Source: Natronococcus pandeyae (GTDB taxonomy: Archaea; Halobacteriota; Halobacteria; Halobacteriales; Natrialbaceae). From it: a stretch of DNA of 64,000 bases. Under the pieces are notes generated by a model that saw nothing but the letters and a program-made list of their open reading frames with translations, ran no database searches and was not told the DNA's origin. The stretch is taken from positions 1 through 64,000 of the forward strand of contig NZ_PHNJ01000014.1 of assembly GCF_008122205.1 (NCBI RefSeq), in the 5' to 3' direction. The translations under genes and the position numbers were made by a program. Positions 7,768-16,341 of this stretch are shown piece by piece (within the stretch, counting starts at the first letter, position 1; each line of letters starts with the position of its first letter).

Positions 7768-7900
7768 TTAGCTTCGATTCGCTTCGTCACGAAAAGTCTC
7801 GATTTTCGAACGTCCCCGAGGAACTCGGCCTGTTCCGCCCGTGGATCGGTTCGCCGAACGGAAGAGAGTCAGTCGAAACGTGCAGGAAACGAAAACGGCG

Positions 7901-8419
7901 TTACTCGTAGTCGACGGAGACCGACTCGAGCACGACGTCCTCTTTCGGTTCGTCGTTCGGGCCGGTGTCGACGCTTCCGATCTCGTGGACGACGTCCATT
8001 CCGTCGGTGACCTCGCCGAAGACAGAGTGGCGGCCGTCGAGGTGTGGCTGTGCGTCCAGCGTGATGAAGAACTGCGAGCCGTTGGTGTCGGGGCCGGAGT
8101 TGGCCATGCTCAGGATGCCCGCGTCGTCGTGGCCCAGGTCGTCGTGGAACTCGTCGTCGAACTGGTAGCCGGGGCCGCCGCGACCGGTCTCGGTCGGGTC
8201 GCCGCCCTGAATCATGAAGTCCTCGATGATGCGGTGGAACGCAACGTCGTCGTACAGCGGTTCGCCGTCGACCTCCTCGCCCGTCTCGGGATCGGTCCAG
8301 GTTTTCCCCCCCGTAGCCAATCCGACGAAGTTGTCGACGGTTCGCGGCGCGCGCTCGTCGTAGAGTTCGACCTCGATGTCGCCCTTCGTGGTGTGCAGGG
8401 TTGCAGTAACGTTGCCCAT
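7901..8419 (-). CDS. Cyclophilin-type peptidyl-prolyl cis-trans isomerase
   Basis: It accelerates prolyl isomerisation during protein folding in the cytoplasm; no signal peptide is present. The 172-residue protein is a single cyclophilin domain. Clear hallmarks are TTKGDIEVELYDERAP at the start, FHRIIEDFMIQGGDP (catalytic Arg and the Phe/Met pocket), GPDTNGSQFFITL and HSVFGEVTDGMDVV. It begins 157 bases from the divergent hydrolase gene and stands alone. The start at 8419 (MGNVTATLHT) leaves the domain complete with no extra N-terminal residues. Confidence 0.95.
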   Translation of the reverse strand: MGNVTATLHTTKGDIEVELYDERAPRTVDNFVGLATGGKTWTDPETGEEVDGEPLYDDVAFHRIIEDFMIQGGDPTETGRGGPGYQFDDEFHDDLGHDDAGILSMANSGPDTNGSQFFITLDAQPHLDGRHSVFGEVTDGMDVVHEIGSVDTGPNDEPKEDVVLESVSVDYE

Positions 8420-8575
8420 ACGTCGGGGTCGTCGGGACAGGTGAAAACCCTAGTGGTCTCGGGCAGGCACACGGTCGTCGACGGGTCGGTCGGACGACCG
8501 AGCGAGGATCAGGACGGGGTGTCTCGAGCATCGACAGGCCGCAGGTACATACCGACGGACGTGGTACGGCCGACC

Positions 8576-9547
8576 ATGACTGCAGGGACCCACACGGCGG
8601 AGGAAGTGACGCTCGCGCGATTGCCGTCGGGCGTCGAGATCACGACGACGGTACACACCTACGAGGGAGTGAACGACGGACCGACCCTCTACGTGCAGGC
8701 CGCCCAACACGGGCGAGAGATCAACGGCACCGAGACCCTTCGCCGGTTCCACGATCGGCTCTCTCTGGACTCACTGTCGGGGACGATCATCGCTGTCCCC
8801 CTCGCGAACCCGCTGACGTTCGACCACGTCTCCTACACGACACCGGAAGTGCTCGACAGCGTCAACCCGAACATGAACCGGGTCTGGCCCGGCGACGCCG
8901 ACGGGAGTCTCCACCAGCGGATGGCCGCCCGCCTCTGGGAGTACGTCGCCGAGGCCGACGCCGTCGTCGACCTGCATACGGGGAGCCCGGATATGCTCCC
9001 GCACGTCGTCTTCCTCGAGGGCGACGAGCGATCCCGCGCGCTCGCCGAGGCGTTCGGCACCGGCCTGTTGCTCTCCGAAGAGGCCGACGACGACGCCTCC
9101 GACGAGTGGCACCGCCGGGGCTTCGCCGGGAAACTCCGCGTCGCCGCTGCGAACGAAGAAATTCCCTCGATCACGCCCGAACTCGCCTACAACAAGCAGA
9201 TCGTCGAAGACGCCGTCGAGGAGGGCGTCGACGGACTGTTCGGTGTCTGTCGCTCCCTCGAGTTACTCCCCGGCGAGGTTCCCGAACACGACCAGACGCT
9301 CGCCCGAAACCACCTCGGCCAGGTCATCGCCGACGACTCCGGTCTGTTCCGTCCGAAGCCGTCACTCGAGGTCGGCCAGTTCGTCTCGGAGGGGACGGCG
9401 CTCGGAACGGTGTACGATCCGACGACCTACGAGGTGCTCCAGGAGGCCGTCACGGATCGCGAGGGACTGCTGTACACGATCACCCGGGAGGCGACCGTCG
9501 CCGCGGGCGACAAACTCGCGAGCGTCGCGCTGATCCGCGAGGAGTGA
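8576..9547 (+). CDS. Succinylglutamate desuccinylase/aspartoacylase-family zinc hydrolase
   Basis: This is a metal-dependent hydrolase of the AstE/AspA branch of the M14 zinc carboxypeptidases; the amide or peptide substrate is unknown. His45 and Glu48 in QHGREING form the zinc-binding pair, with a further conserved VVDLHTGSP segment. The C-terminal 80 residues (GLFRPKPSLEVGQFVSEG onward) form the beta-rich, lipoyl-like lid typical of the family. I start at the ATG at 8576 (MTAGTHTAEE): the frame continues open upstream but is antisense to cyclophilin. The length is 323 residues. Confidence 0.87.
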   Translation: MTAGTHTAEEVTLARLPSGVEITTTVHTYEGVNDGPTLYVQAAQHGREINGTETLRRFHDRLSLDSLSGTIIAVPLANPLTFDHVSYTTPEVLDSVNPNMNRVWPGDADGSLHQRMAARLWEYVAEADAVVDLHTGSPDMLPHVVFLEGDERSRALAEAFGTGLLLSEEADDDASDEWHRRGFAGKLRVAAANEEIPSITPELAYNKQIVEDAVEEGVDGLFGVCRSLELLPGEVPEHDQTLARNHLGQVIADDSGLFRPKPSLEVGQFVSEGTALGTVYDPTTYEVLQEAVTDREGLLYTITREATVAAGDKLASVALIREE

Positions 9548-9548
9548 G

Positions 9549-10211
9549 TTACTCCGCGGCGATTTCGACGACCTCGTGGAGCGTCTCGACCTCGTAGGTC
9601 GGCGCGCTCGAGAGACTGGCCTCGCTGCAGTGGGCGCGGCGGACGAACGCCGAATCGATCCCCGCCCGTTCGGCCGCGATCACGTCGCTCTCGCTGTCGC
9701 CGACGTACAGCGCCGTCTCGCCGTCGAGGTCCTCGAGCGCGCACTCGAGGTAGTGGGGGTTCGGTTTCTTCAACTCGAGGCTCTCGATCGTCTTCGGCCG
9801 GCCGTAGTAGGTGTCGAACAGCGACGCGAGGTCGAACGCGTCCAGCACGAACTCGATCGTGCTGTGGTGGTTGTTGCTCACGACGCCACGGGGTTGCTCG
9901 AGGTCCTCGATCGCGGCGACGTCCGCGTACCGGTCGCGGGCACCGGCGTCGAACTGCTCGAACTGCGATCGCTCGTCGTGGTGCTCGCGCGCCTGCCAAA
10001 ACACGTCCGGTTCGAGGTCGTAGGTCGTACAGATCTCGTGGAGTCGCTCGACGGTCACACCGTTCACGACGTCTTCGAGGGACCGTCGGTCGACGTCCTC
10101 GATCCCGACGGCCCGGAACGCGTCTCGCGTCGCCTCGGCCTGCGTTTCGGCGGCGGGTGGCTCGACCAGCACCCCATCGCTGTCGAAGAGAACCGTATCG
10201 TAGGCTGTCAC
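9549..10211 (-). CDS. HAD-superfamily hydrolase (phosphoglycolate-phosphatase-like)
   Basis: This is a cytoplasmic phosphatase with an unassigned substrate. The nucleophile and acid are Asp10 and Asp12 in LFDSDGVL; a helical cap spans about residues 20-85. Motif II is VSNNHHS, motif III is KKPNP, and motif IV is GDSESDVIAA. It is 220 residues, normal for the phosphoglycolate phosphatase / beta-phosphoglucomutase subgroup. Its stop lies one base from the end of the convergent zinc hydrolase gene. Confidence 0.87.
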   Translation of the reverse strand: MTAYDTVLFDSDGVLVEPPAAETQAEATRDAFRAVGIEDVDRRSLEDVVNGVTVERLHEICTTYDLEPDVFWQAREHHDERSQFEQFDAGARDRYADVAAIEDLEQPRGVVSNNHHSTIEFVLDAFDLASLFDTYYGRPKTIESLELKKPNPHYLECALEDLDGETALYVGDSESDVIAAERAGIDSAFVRRAHCSEASLSSAPTYEVETLHEVVEIAAE

Positions 10212-10299
10212 GGTTCGAACGTGTTCGAATAGTAACGTTATCGTTTCGGTTCGACGGACTCCGCGGCGTTCCGAGGACGCTCGAATCGGTCCGTTCCGA

Positions 10300-11061
10300 T
10301 CAACACGTCGAGAAGCCGCCGTCGACGACCAGCCCGTGGCCGCTGACGAACGAGGCCTCGTCGCTCGCGAGGAAGAGGATCGAGTCCGCGACCTCCTCGG
10401 CTTCGCCGAGTCGCTTCAGCGGGTAGTCCTCGGCCATCGCCTCGCGGGCCGCCTCGGGGTCGTCCTGCATCGCCAGATACTGCTCGAGCAGCGACGTGTC
10501 GGTAAAGCCCGGACAGACGGTGTTGGCGCGAACGCCGTAGGGTCCGGCCTCGGCGGCGACCGCTCGAGTGAGGTTCAACACGGCGCCCTTGCTCAGCGAG
10601 TAGGCCGCCTGCTTTGGCAGTCCGAGGATGCTCGCCAGCGAACCGACGTTGACGATCGCGCCGTGGCCCTGCTCTTTCATGTGGGGTAAGGCGGCGTGAC
10701 AGCCGTTCCAGACGCCCTTCACGTTGACGTCGATGACGAAATCGCGCATCGAGTCGTCGGTCTCCTCGAGCCGAGAGGAAGGGTGGCCCGTCCCGGCGTT
10801 GTTGACGATGATGTCGAGACCGTACTCCTCGGCGACCGCGTCGACGACGGCGTGGAACTCCTCGCTATCGGTGACGTCCAGGTCGTGAAACTCCGCGTCG
10901 GCACCGTCGTTTGCGAGGTCGGTGGCGACTGTCTCCCCGCCGTCGCTGTCGATGTCGGTGACGATGACCCGCGCGCCTTCCGCCGCGAACCGTTCGGCGG
11001 TCGCTCGTCCGATGCCTGAGGCCGCACCCGTGATAAGCGCTGTCTCGTTCTCGAGTCGCAT
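10300..11061 (-). CDS. Short-chain dehydrogenase/reductase (FabG / glucose-dehydrogenase-like)
   Basis: This is a classical SDR, probably NAD(P)-dependent, acting on a hydroxyl or keto group; the substrate is unknown. TGAASGIG at residues 11-18 binds the cofactor, and VTDID after the second strand suggests NAD. NNAG, the VGSLAS catalytic serine region and YSLSK form the active site, and the PG-x-x-DT segment plus the C-terminal SGHGLVVDGGF are typical of FabG-like enzymes. It is 253 residues and complete. It is a lone gene, 88 bases downstream of the HAD gene on the same strand side. Confidence 0.9.
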   Translation of the reverse strand: MRLENETALITGAASGIGRATAERFAAEGARVIVTDIDSDGGETVATDLANDGADAEFHDLDVTDSEEFHAVVDAVAEEYGLDIIVNNAGTGHPSSRLEETDDSMRDFVIDVNVKGVWNGCHAALPHMKEQGHGAIVNVGSLASILGLPKQAAYSLSKGAVLNLTRAVAAEAGPYGVRANTVCPGFTDTSLLEQYLAMQDDPEAAREAMAEDYPLKRLGEAEEVADSILFLASDEASFVSGHGLVVDGGFSTC

Positions 11062-11162
11062 ACCACGATACTCGGAGCGATACTACATAAATTCGTTCAT
11101 GGTTTTTCGGCTGATCGAAGACAGTGTTCGGGGAGGGAGGGGTTTGGTTGAACAGTGGTAAT

Positions 11163-11591
11163 TCAACGGCCCGTTCGCCGGTAGCGTTCGTTCTCGACGT
11201 AGACCCCGAGATAGCCACCGAGAGCGCCGAGTCCGACGGTATAGAGCATCCCGAAGAACAGGACGAAGAGTCCGAACAGTCCGATTCCGACCGGTGCCCC
11301 CGGGGACGCGAACACGAGGAAGAAGAATCCGGCGAAGAGGACGAACGGGACGAGCATGACGAGGCCGGCGAGCGCGCCGACTTTCAGCCCGTCTTCCGCC
11401 GTGCCGCCTTCGAGGTAGCCGGCGATCGCACCGCCCAGAACCGTCGACAGTGGGACGAACGAGAGGATGATGCCGACGACACCACCGATGAGCGCGTTGA
11501 CGGCGGTGCTCGAGCCGTTACCAGCGGCCGTACTGTCGACCGGCGGAGGGGTGGAGTCGTCGATCGGCGGCGTGGAGTCGTCTGGAGCCAT
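11163..11591 (-). CDS. DUF5518-type haloarchaeal membrane protein (142 aa)
   Basis: The function is unknown. The N-terminal 35 residues are Asp/Ser/Thr/Pro-rich and hydrophilic (DDSTPPIDDSTPPPVDST). Hydrophobic helices follow (about 40-62, 70-98, 104-128) with Gly-rich packing motifs (IGGVVGIILSF, GGAIAGYLEGG), and the tail is short and basic. The pattern matches the DUF5518 family common in halophilic archaea and resembles the membrane protein at 1123-1599. The ATG at 11591 is preferred over the longer frame because the upstream extension is non-acidic. Confidence 0.72.
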   Translation of the reverse strand: MAPDDSTPPIDDSTPPPVDSTAAGNGSSTAVNALIGGVVGIILSFVPLSTVLGGAIAGYLEGGTAEDGLKVGALAGLVMLVPFVLFAGFFFLVFASPGAPVGIGLFGLFVLFFGMLYTVGLGALGGYLGVYVENERYRRTGR

Positions 11592-11692
11592 GCGGCGGAT
11601 ACTGCCGGCCAGGTAAAGATAACTTACATTCAACAAAGGTGATCAGTACGGAGGACGTCCGTTCTCGAGGTGTTTCGAGGACGGCAGTCGTT

Positions 11693-12775
11693 CTAGAACT
11701 CTCGGAGGTCCTCGAGCACCGCCTCGGCGCTGCCGTCGTCGATGACCGCGCGGGCCTGCTCGAGTCCCTCCTCGAGCGAATCGACGTCCTGCCGAGCGTG
11801 CATCCGGAACGCGCCGTTGAGGGCGATGGCGTCGGCGAACTGGTCGTCGCGCTCGCCGGCCAGCACCGCTTCGGTGATCGTCGCGGAGTCCGCCCTCACG
11901 TCCTCGACTTCCAGGTCCTCGCTCTCCATCTCCATGCCGTAGTTGGCGGTCTCGATCTCGTAGTCCTCGAAGGACTCCTCGCCGCTGTCGTCCTCGCGGT
12001 CCCACTCCGCAACCTTCGTGTAGCCGGGCCGGATGTCGTCGTAGCCCTCCATTCCCTGGAAGAAGATCGCTCGAGAGTAGTCGAGTCGCTCGCTGCCCTT
12101 GATGAGGTCGGTCAGCTTCTTCGCGAACGCGAGGTGGTAGAACGAGCCGAGGTGGACGTCGGCGTTCGCGGGGTTGGCGACCGTCTCGATGGTGTTGACG
12201 AACGTGCGAACGCCCATCTCGTCGCGCCGGTCGAAGAGGTCGTCGATCCCTGGATTGAACGCGGGCTGGTAGTAGAAGCCGAAACCGGTCTCGTCGACCA
12301 TGTCGGCGCTCTCTTCGGGCTCGAGTTCGGTTCGGACGCCCAGTTCGTCGAGGACGTGCTTGTAGGCCGTCTCCTTCTGGGTCGGAACGCCGTCGCCGGA
12401 GTGGACGACGACCGGGGTTCCGGCCGCGGCGGCGACGAGCCCCGCACCGACGCCGAGCAGGGCGGAGGTGTGCTTGCCGTCGTAGTTCGCACCGCAGTCG
12501 ACCGGGTCGCAGTCCGGTTCGGCGGTGACGACGCACTCCTCGCGCATGACGTCCGTGTAGGCGGCCAGCTCCTCGGGGTTGTTGCGTTTCCAGCGGTTCG
12601 CCAGCCAGAACGCGCCGAGGGTCGTCTCGTCGGGTTCGCCCGCGAGGATGCGCTGGAAGGCTTCGCGCGCCTGCTCGTGAGTCATGTCGCCCGCCGACTT
12701 CGGACCCGAGCCGACGACCTCGGTCATCAGCCGTTTGAGCGGCCACTCGCCGAACTCCTGGGATGTCTGCGTCAT
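11693..12775 (-). CDS. Anthranilate phosphoribosyltransferase-like protein (TrpD2/YbiB type)
   Basis: It has the nucleoside-phosphoribosyltransferase fold of TrpD: a helical N-domain (about 1-75) and an alpha/beta C-domain. The TrpD phosphoribosyl-pyrophosphate signature GTGGD is absent; the equivalent place reads DCGANYDGKHTS, followed by the conserved VVHSGDGVPTQKETAYKHVL. This matches TrpD2/YbiB-like relatives rather than true tryptophan-pathway TrpD, and no other trp gene is nearby. The catalytic role is therefore uncertain; YbiB relatives bind nucleic acid. It is 360 residues and complete, a lone gene. Confidence 0.75.
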   Translation of the reverse strand: MTQTSQEFGEWPLKRLMTEVVGSGPKSAGDMTHEQAREAFQRILAGEPDETTLGAFWLANRWKRNNPEELAAYTDVMREECVVTAEPDCDPVDCGANYDGKHTSALLGVGAGLVAAAAGTPVVVHSGDGVPTQKETAYKHVLDELGVRTELEPEESADMVDETGFGFYYQPAFNPGIDDLFDRRDEMGVRTFVNTIETVANPANADVHLGSFYHLAFAKKLTDLIKGSERLDYSRAIFFQGMEGYDDIRPGYTKVAEWDREDDSGEESFEDYEIETANYGMEMESEDLEVEDVRADSATITEAVLAGERDDQFADAIALNGAFRMHARQDVDSLEEGLEQARAVIDDGSAEAVLEDLREF

Positions 12776-12922
12776 GGGCTGTCGTTAGGAAGGCGCGCGC
12801 AAAAGGGTCCCGTTTTCGGGCATCTGCGCACCCCGCAAATGAGGGCGCGTCGCTCGGCGGGTGGCTGCCGGGCGACTGGTTTCGGTCGACGTCGCGCCCG
12901 GGATTTGCCGACGAACGGCGAG

Positions 12923-13678
12923 CTACAGTTCGATCGCCATCATCACCTCGTCGATGTACTCGTCCTCGAGTTTGTAGTGGTCCTCGCGGACGGCCTCGGT
13001 CGTCCAGCCCCGGTCCTCGAAGAACTCGATCGCATCCTCGTTGGTCGACGGGACGCTCTGGTACACCTTCTCGTGGTTCCTCGAGCGCACCCACTCGAGC
13101 GCGCGGTCGAGGAGTTGGCTCCCGATCCCCATCCCGCGATACTCCTCGAGCACGCCGACCGTGAGCTCCGCTGTATGGCTCAGCTTCTCGAGATTCGGGG
13201 TGTGGAGGTGCGCCCAGCCGACGACCTCGTCGTCGACGGTCGCGACGAAGAACATCCGGGATTCGAACTCGTTGTGCCGGAGCAGGACGTCCTCGTGGTC
13301 GAGTTCGTCCGCGATGGTCTCGGCCTCGATGTAGGTCATCTCCTCGACGACGCGACGCATCGCGCCGACGATCCCCGAGAGGTCCTCCTGTCGAGCCGGT
13401 CTGATCGTGATCTCCACGTCGTCGGCGGTGAACTCCTCCTGGTCGGCTGCGTCGATCGCGATCCGCAGGCTACCGTTCTCCTCCTCGAGGTAGCCATCCC
13501 GTTTGAGAATCGCGACGTTGTGCAGGAACGCGCGCGAGTGCTGTGGCTCGCCCGGCGGGTCGGGCGGAAACAGTTCCGCTCGAGCCTGGTCCCGGTCGAC
13601 CGCGCCGTGGGCCTCGACGTACTCGTAGATACGTGTTCGGTCGTCCTCCTCGATCGAGATCGGTTCAGTCATTCCCAT
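12923..13678 (-). CDS. GNAT acetyltransferase with N-terminal winged-helix-like domain
   Basis: Residues 1-85 resemble a small winged-helix segment (DRTRIYEYVEAHGAVDRDQA, then a second helix and LRIAID strand). From EITIRPARQEDLSGI onward is a GNAT fold, with the acetyl-CoA loop VLEEYRGMGIGSQLLDRAL. The substrate is unknown. It is a close paralogue of 61328-62062, sharing FFVATVDDEVVGW, HTAELT, VLEEYRG and KVYQS. A TATA-like stretch (ATTATTACTG) lies about 25-30 bases upstream, supporting a leaderless start at 13678 (MGMTEP); the inner ATG at 13672 is possible. Confidence 0.82.
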   Translation of the reverse strand: MGMTEPISIEEDDRTRIYEYVEAHGAVDRDQARAELFPPDPPGEPQHSRAFLHNVAILKRDGYLEEENGSLRIAIDAADQEEFTADDVEITIRPARQEDLSGIVGAMRRVVEEMTYIEAETIADELDHEDVLLRHNEFESRMFFVATVDDEVVGWAHLHTPNLEKLSHTAELTVGVLEEYRGMGIGSQLLDRALEWVRSRNHEKVYQSVPSTNEDAIEFFEDRGWTTEAVREDHYKLEDEYIDEVMMAIEL

Positions 13679-13871
13679 GAATAGTGCTAACGCCACCCAC
13701 AGTAATAATCGTTATAGTCGGATCGGTGTAAATACGCAGTTACCAGTCGTTCACTGAATCTCGCTCGTCGCTCACCGGCTGTGCTGTCAGCCGTAACGAA
13801 ACCGCAAGACGAGGATTTCGAACCTGCCGTGAGCACTGGACTCATACCACTACCGACTCGCGGACGGGACG

Positions 13872-14116
13872 GTGTTCAGAGGACACCGACTCGCCGAGAG
13901 AATCGACCACCACGAAAGCCCCTGGGCCGCTCGAGTCGGGGGCTCGCTGCGCGCTCGCTCTGCTCGCGTGCTTGCGTCGCCCGCCGTCCTCGAGCGGCCC
14001 AGCCCCTTTCAGTCCCACCCGGGTCGGTTGCCTGGCCGGCCATCGTGGGAGGGACTGAACGGGACTTTCGTGGTGGGCGTACCGAACGCTGAGTACTCAC
14101 GGTCGTAGTTGAACAC
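13872..14116 (+). repeat. Nested dispersed repeat, copy A (arms + core)
   Basis: This copy has a left arm (13872-13905, starting GTGTTCAGAG), a core (13905-14076) and a right arm (14077-14116, ending GAACAC). The core starts GACCACCACGAAAGCC and ends with its near reverse complement. It is about nine-tenths identical by eye to the core of copy B (40392-40554) and in the same orientation, but the flanking arms match those of copy B as reverse complements and in swapped order. The repeat fills most of the 491-base gap between the GNAT gene and the siroheme-decarboxylase-like gene. Confidence 0.85.
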
Positions 14117-14169
14117 GGCCCGCGAACGGACCCGAAAACAATACGGTGGCGTTCTCCCTAGATTCACCA

Positions 14170-15264
14170 ATGAGCATCCTGTCGGAGGACTGGCGCGAGG
14201 CCATCGACGACGTGGACGCGGCCATCATCGACGGCTATCAGAGCGGCGTGCCGATCGAAGAACGGCCGTTTCGCCGCGTCGGCGACGCGCTGGGGATCGA
14301 CGAATCCGAGGTTCTCGAGCGCGTGGTGCGCCTCTACGACGACGGGATCGTCCGTCGGTTCGGTCCCGTCCTCAACCCGCCCGTGATCGGCTCCTCGACG
14401 CTCGCGGCGGTACAGGCGCCCGCGGATCGATTCGACGAGGTCGCGTCGATCATCAACGAGTACCGACAGGTCAACCACAACTACGCGCGGGATCACGAGT
14501 GGAATATGTGGTTCGTCGTCACCGCAGGGTCGCGGGAAACGCGCGACGAGATCCTCGACGAGATCGAGCGACGGACCGGCTGTGAGGTGCTCGTACTGCC
14601 GATGCTCACCGACTACTACATCGACCTCGAGTTCCCGGTCGTCAACGCCGATCGGTTCGCACGGGAGAGCGCAGGGGAGCACGAGGAGTCGATACCCGAC
14701 GGCGCCGCGAGGGCGAGCACCCTGGAGTCGGGAACGGATGCCTCGGCGACCCGAATCAGCGAGGACGCGGCCGAGGACCTGTCGCCGTTCGATGCCGAAC
14801 TACTACTCGAGATCCAGGGTGGGTTCCCCCTCTCGAAGACGCCGTACCGCGACGTCGCCGACGCGCTCGAGGCGGACGTCGGTTCGGTGCTCGAGCGTAT
14901 CGACCGATTGCAGGCGAACGGCTGTATCAAGCGAATCGGCTGCGTCGTCAACCACGTCGTCACCGGCTTCGACGCGAACTGTATGGTCGTCTGGGACGTG
15001 CCGGACGACGAACTCGACGAGCGTGGCGAGCGCGCGGGCGGACTCCCGTACGTCACGCTCTGTTATCACCGCCCACGTCGGCCCGAACAGGACTGGTCGT
15101 ACAACCTGTTCACGATGATTCACGGCCGCGATCCGGAAGCCGTCGACGCCAAAATCGACGAGCTAGCCACGGAGTACCTCCCCGTCGACCACGAGCGGCT
15201 GTACTCGACGGAGACGCTCAAACAGACCGGCGCACGGTACGACGATATCGTCAGTAGCTCGTGA
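14170..15264 (+). CDS. Siroheme decarboxylase-like protein, two fused AhbA/AhbB-type halves
   Basis: It has two tandem Lrp/AsnC-like units, each a helix-turn-helix plus an AsnC-type sensor domain: about residues 8-160 (DVDAAIIDGYQ, then VRLYDDGIVRRFGPVLNP) and 200-355 (FDAELLLEIQGGFPLS, then RLQANGCIKRIGCVVNH). The RRFG and KRIG segments with downstream NYARDHEWNMWF and CYHRPRRPEQDWSYNLF match AhbA/AhbB and NirDL siroheme decarboxylases, which make didecarboxysiroheme for heme or heme d1. Archaea often carry the two as separate genes; here they are one polypeptide. A dual regulator is the alternative. The start is MSILSEDW at 14170. Confidence 0.82.
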   Translation: MSILSEDWREAIDDVDAAIIDGYQSGVPIEERPFRRVGDALGIDESEVLERVVRLYDDGIVRRFGPVLNPPVIGSSTLAAVQAPADRFDEVASIINEYRQVNHNYARDHEWNMWFVVTAGSRETRDEILDEIERRTGCEVLVLPMLTDYYIDLEFPVVNADRFARESAGEHEESIPDGAARASTLESGTDASATRISEDAAEDLSPFDAELLLEIQGGFPLSKTPYRDVADALEADVGSVLERIDRLQANGCIKRIGCVVNHVVTGFDANCMVVWDVPDDELDERGERAGGLPYVTLCYHRPRRPEQDWSYNLFTMIHGRDPEAVDAKIDELATEYLPVDHERLYSTETLKQTGARYDDIVSSS

Positions 15265-15669
15265 CGACACCAGCAGGGATGGTCCCCGTTCGAGTCTCGT
15301 ACACTGCATCGGATCGGCCAACTCCCCGTTGAGCGATCACCGAGCCGTCGATCGACGTCGTGGGAGTGACTCGGCTGAGGGGGACGGGGAAACCTCGTTG
15401 CCAGTGATTTGAATCGCGTGCTGAATACGGCGCATCCATGCAACGCGATGCCAGTGTGTATTTCAGCGGATTTGTGCCGAGTCGGCCAGTCGGAAGATGT
15501 GTCGAGCGAGCGGCGCTGGTCGCATCGAATTCAGTTCGTATCGAGTCGACCTCGCAACTGATGATCGGTATTCAGCGGTTGCAAAGCTATCACTCGGTGC
15601 CGAAATGTCACCGAGTAGATACTCGGTCTCCGTTCCCGTAGCTTCTCCCGCTGGGAGGAATACACGACC
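15265..15669. other. Intergenic stretch before the cupin gene
   Basis: I see no gene in these 405 bases. The notable element is the palindromic site at 15592-15616, described separately, 54 bases before the cupin ATG. Confidence 0.5.
15592..15616. promoter_or_regulatory. Inverted repeat upstream of the cupin gene
   Basis: ACTCGGTG (15592-15599) and CACCGAGT (15609-15616) form a perfect 8-bp inverted repeat with a 9-base spacer; a third half-site, ACTCGGTC, follows at 15621-15628. It could be an operator for the gene at 15670 or an RNA hairpin in its leader. Confidence 0.4.
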
Positions 15670-16272
15670 ATGACCGACGATACGAGCGAGAACCGTACTA
15701 CGACTGCCAACACCGAATCTATTGGCGGCGTGTTACGCAGAACAGTTCTGAAAGCCGGCGCAGTCGCAGCGGGCGCACTCGCCGTGAGCACACCCGCTAC
15801 CGCCGACGAGCACAACGACGAGGAGGAGGAAGATGACGACTACGACGAGGAGGCCGACGTGGACGAACCCGACGGCTTCGAGGTGGAGGTGATCGCCGAG
15901 CACGCGTCCTTCCCCGACGACGTGGCCGCGACCTTCGAGATCACCTATCCCGACGATGACGAAGAACCCGTCGTCGTCGATCTGGACGATGCATCGACCG
16001 TCGTTCTCGCCGAGGCGACGTGGGAGGAGGGGGCGAGATCCGGCTGGCACCGCCACCCCGGAACGTCGATCGTCCGGATGCTCGAGGGCGAAATCGAACA
16101 CATGATGGAAGACGACTGCGCTCCCCGAACGTACTCGGCGGGCGACGCGTGGATCGATCCCGGCTACGTCCACAGGGCAGATAGCGAGGATGGAGCGCGC
16201 GCCCACGCCACCTTCCTGGGAATCCCCGACGGAGAGCCAGCGACGGAGTGGGTCGAACCCGTAGACTGCTGA
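15670..16272 (+). CDS. Tat-exported cupin-domain protein
   Basis: The N-terminal RRTVLKAGAVAAGALAVS (from about residue 23) is a twin-arginine signal with a likely cleavage after STPATA. A very acidic linker follows (about 45-70, Asp/Glu runs), then a cupin fold from about 72. The metal-binding cupin motif reads GWHRHPGTSIVRMLEGEIEH, with later DPGYVHRA. The fold could bind a metal and a small ligand outside the cell; the substrate is unknown. The length is 200. A palindromic site lies just upstream. Confidence 0.83.
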   Translation: MTDDTSENRTTTANTESIGGVLRRTVLKAGAVAAGALAVSTPATADEHNDEEEEDDDYDEEADVDEPDGFEVEVIAEHASFPDDVAATFEITYPDDDEEPVVVDLDDASTVVLAEATWEEGARSGWHRHPGTSIVRMLEGEIEHMMEDDCAPRTYSAGDAWIDPGYVHRADSEDGARAHATFLGIPDGEPATEWVEPVDC

Positions 16273-16341
16273 CAGTCTGGTCCGAAAATGCGGTCGGTCA
16301 CGCCGACGAACACCCGAAGCGCACGCAGACGAGTAACCGGT

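Larger units (their letters stand above)
7376..7900. other. Intergenic stretch with a possible decayed gene and a hairpin
   Basis: No intact gene is seen in these 525 bases. On the minus strand, around 7455-7670, one frame reads as a plausible acidic haloarchaeal protein fragment (PKFSLDTETFRVSN, then FDPEPDSVEVDGDDL) without a start, stop or partners. A perfect 7-bp hairpin, GCGGGAG-CTTCG-CTCCCGC, lies at 7749-7767. Confidence 0.4.

Noticed and set aside
7841-8575. N-terminal extension of the zinc hydrolase frame
   Set aside because: This part of the frame is antisense to cyclophilin, which has a complete domain. The enzyme starts naturally at 8576.
11639-13684. A 681-codon open frame on the plus strand
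   Set aside because: It is antisense to the TrpD-like and GNAT genes, which have clear family motifs. High-GC genomes give long antisense frames, and this one has no recognisable domain.
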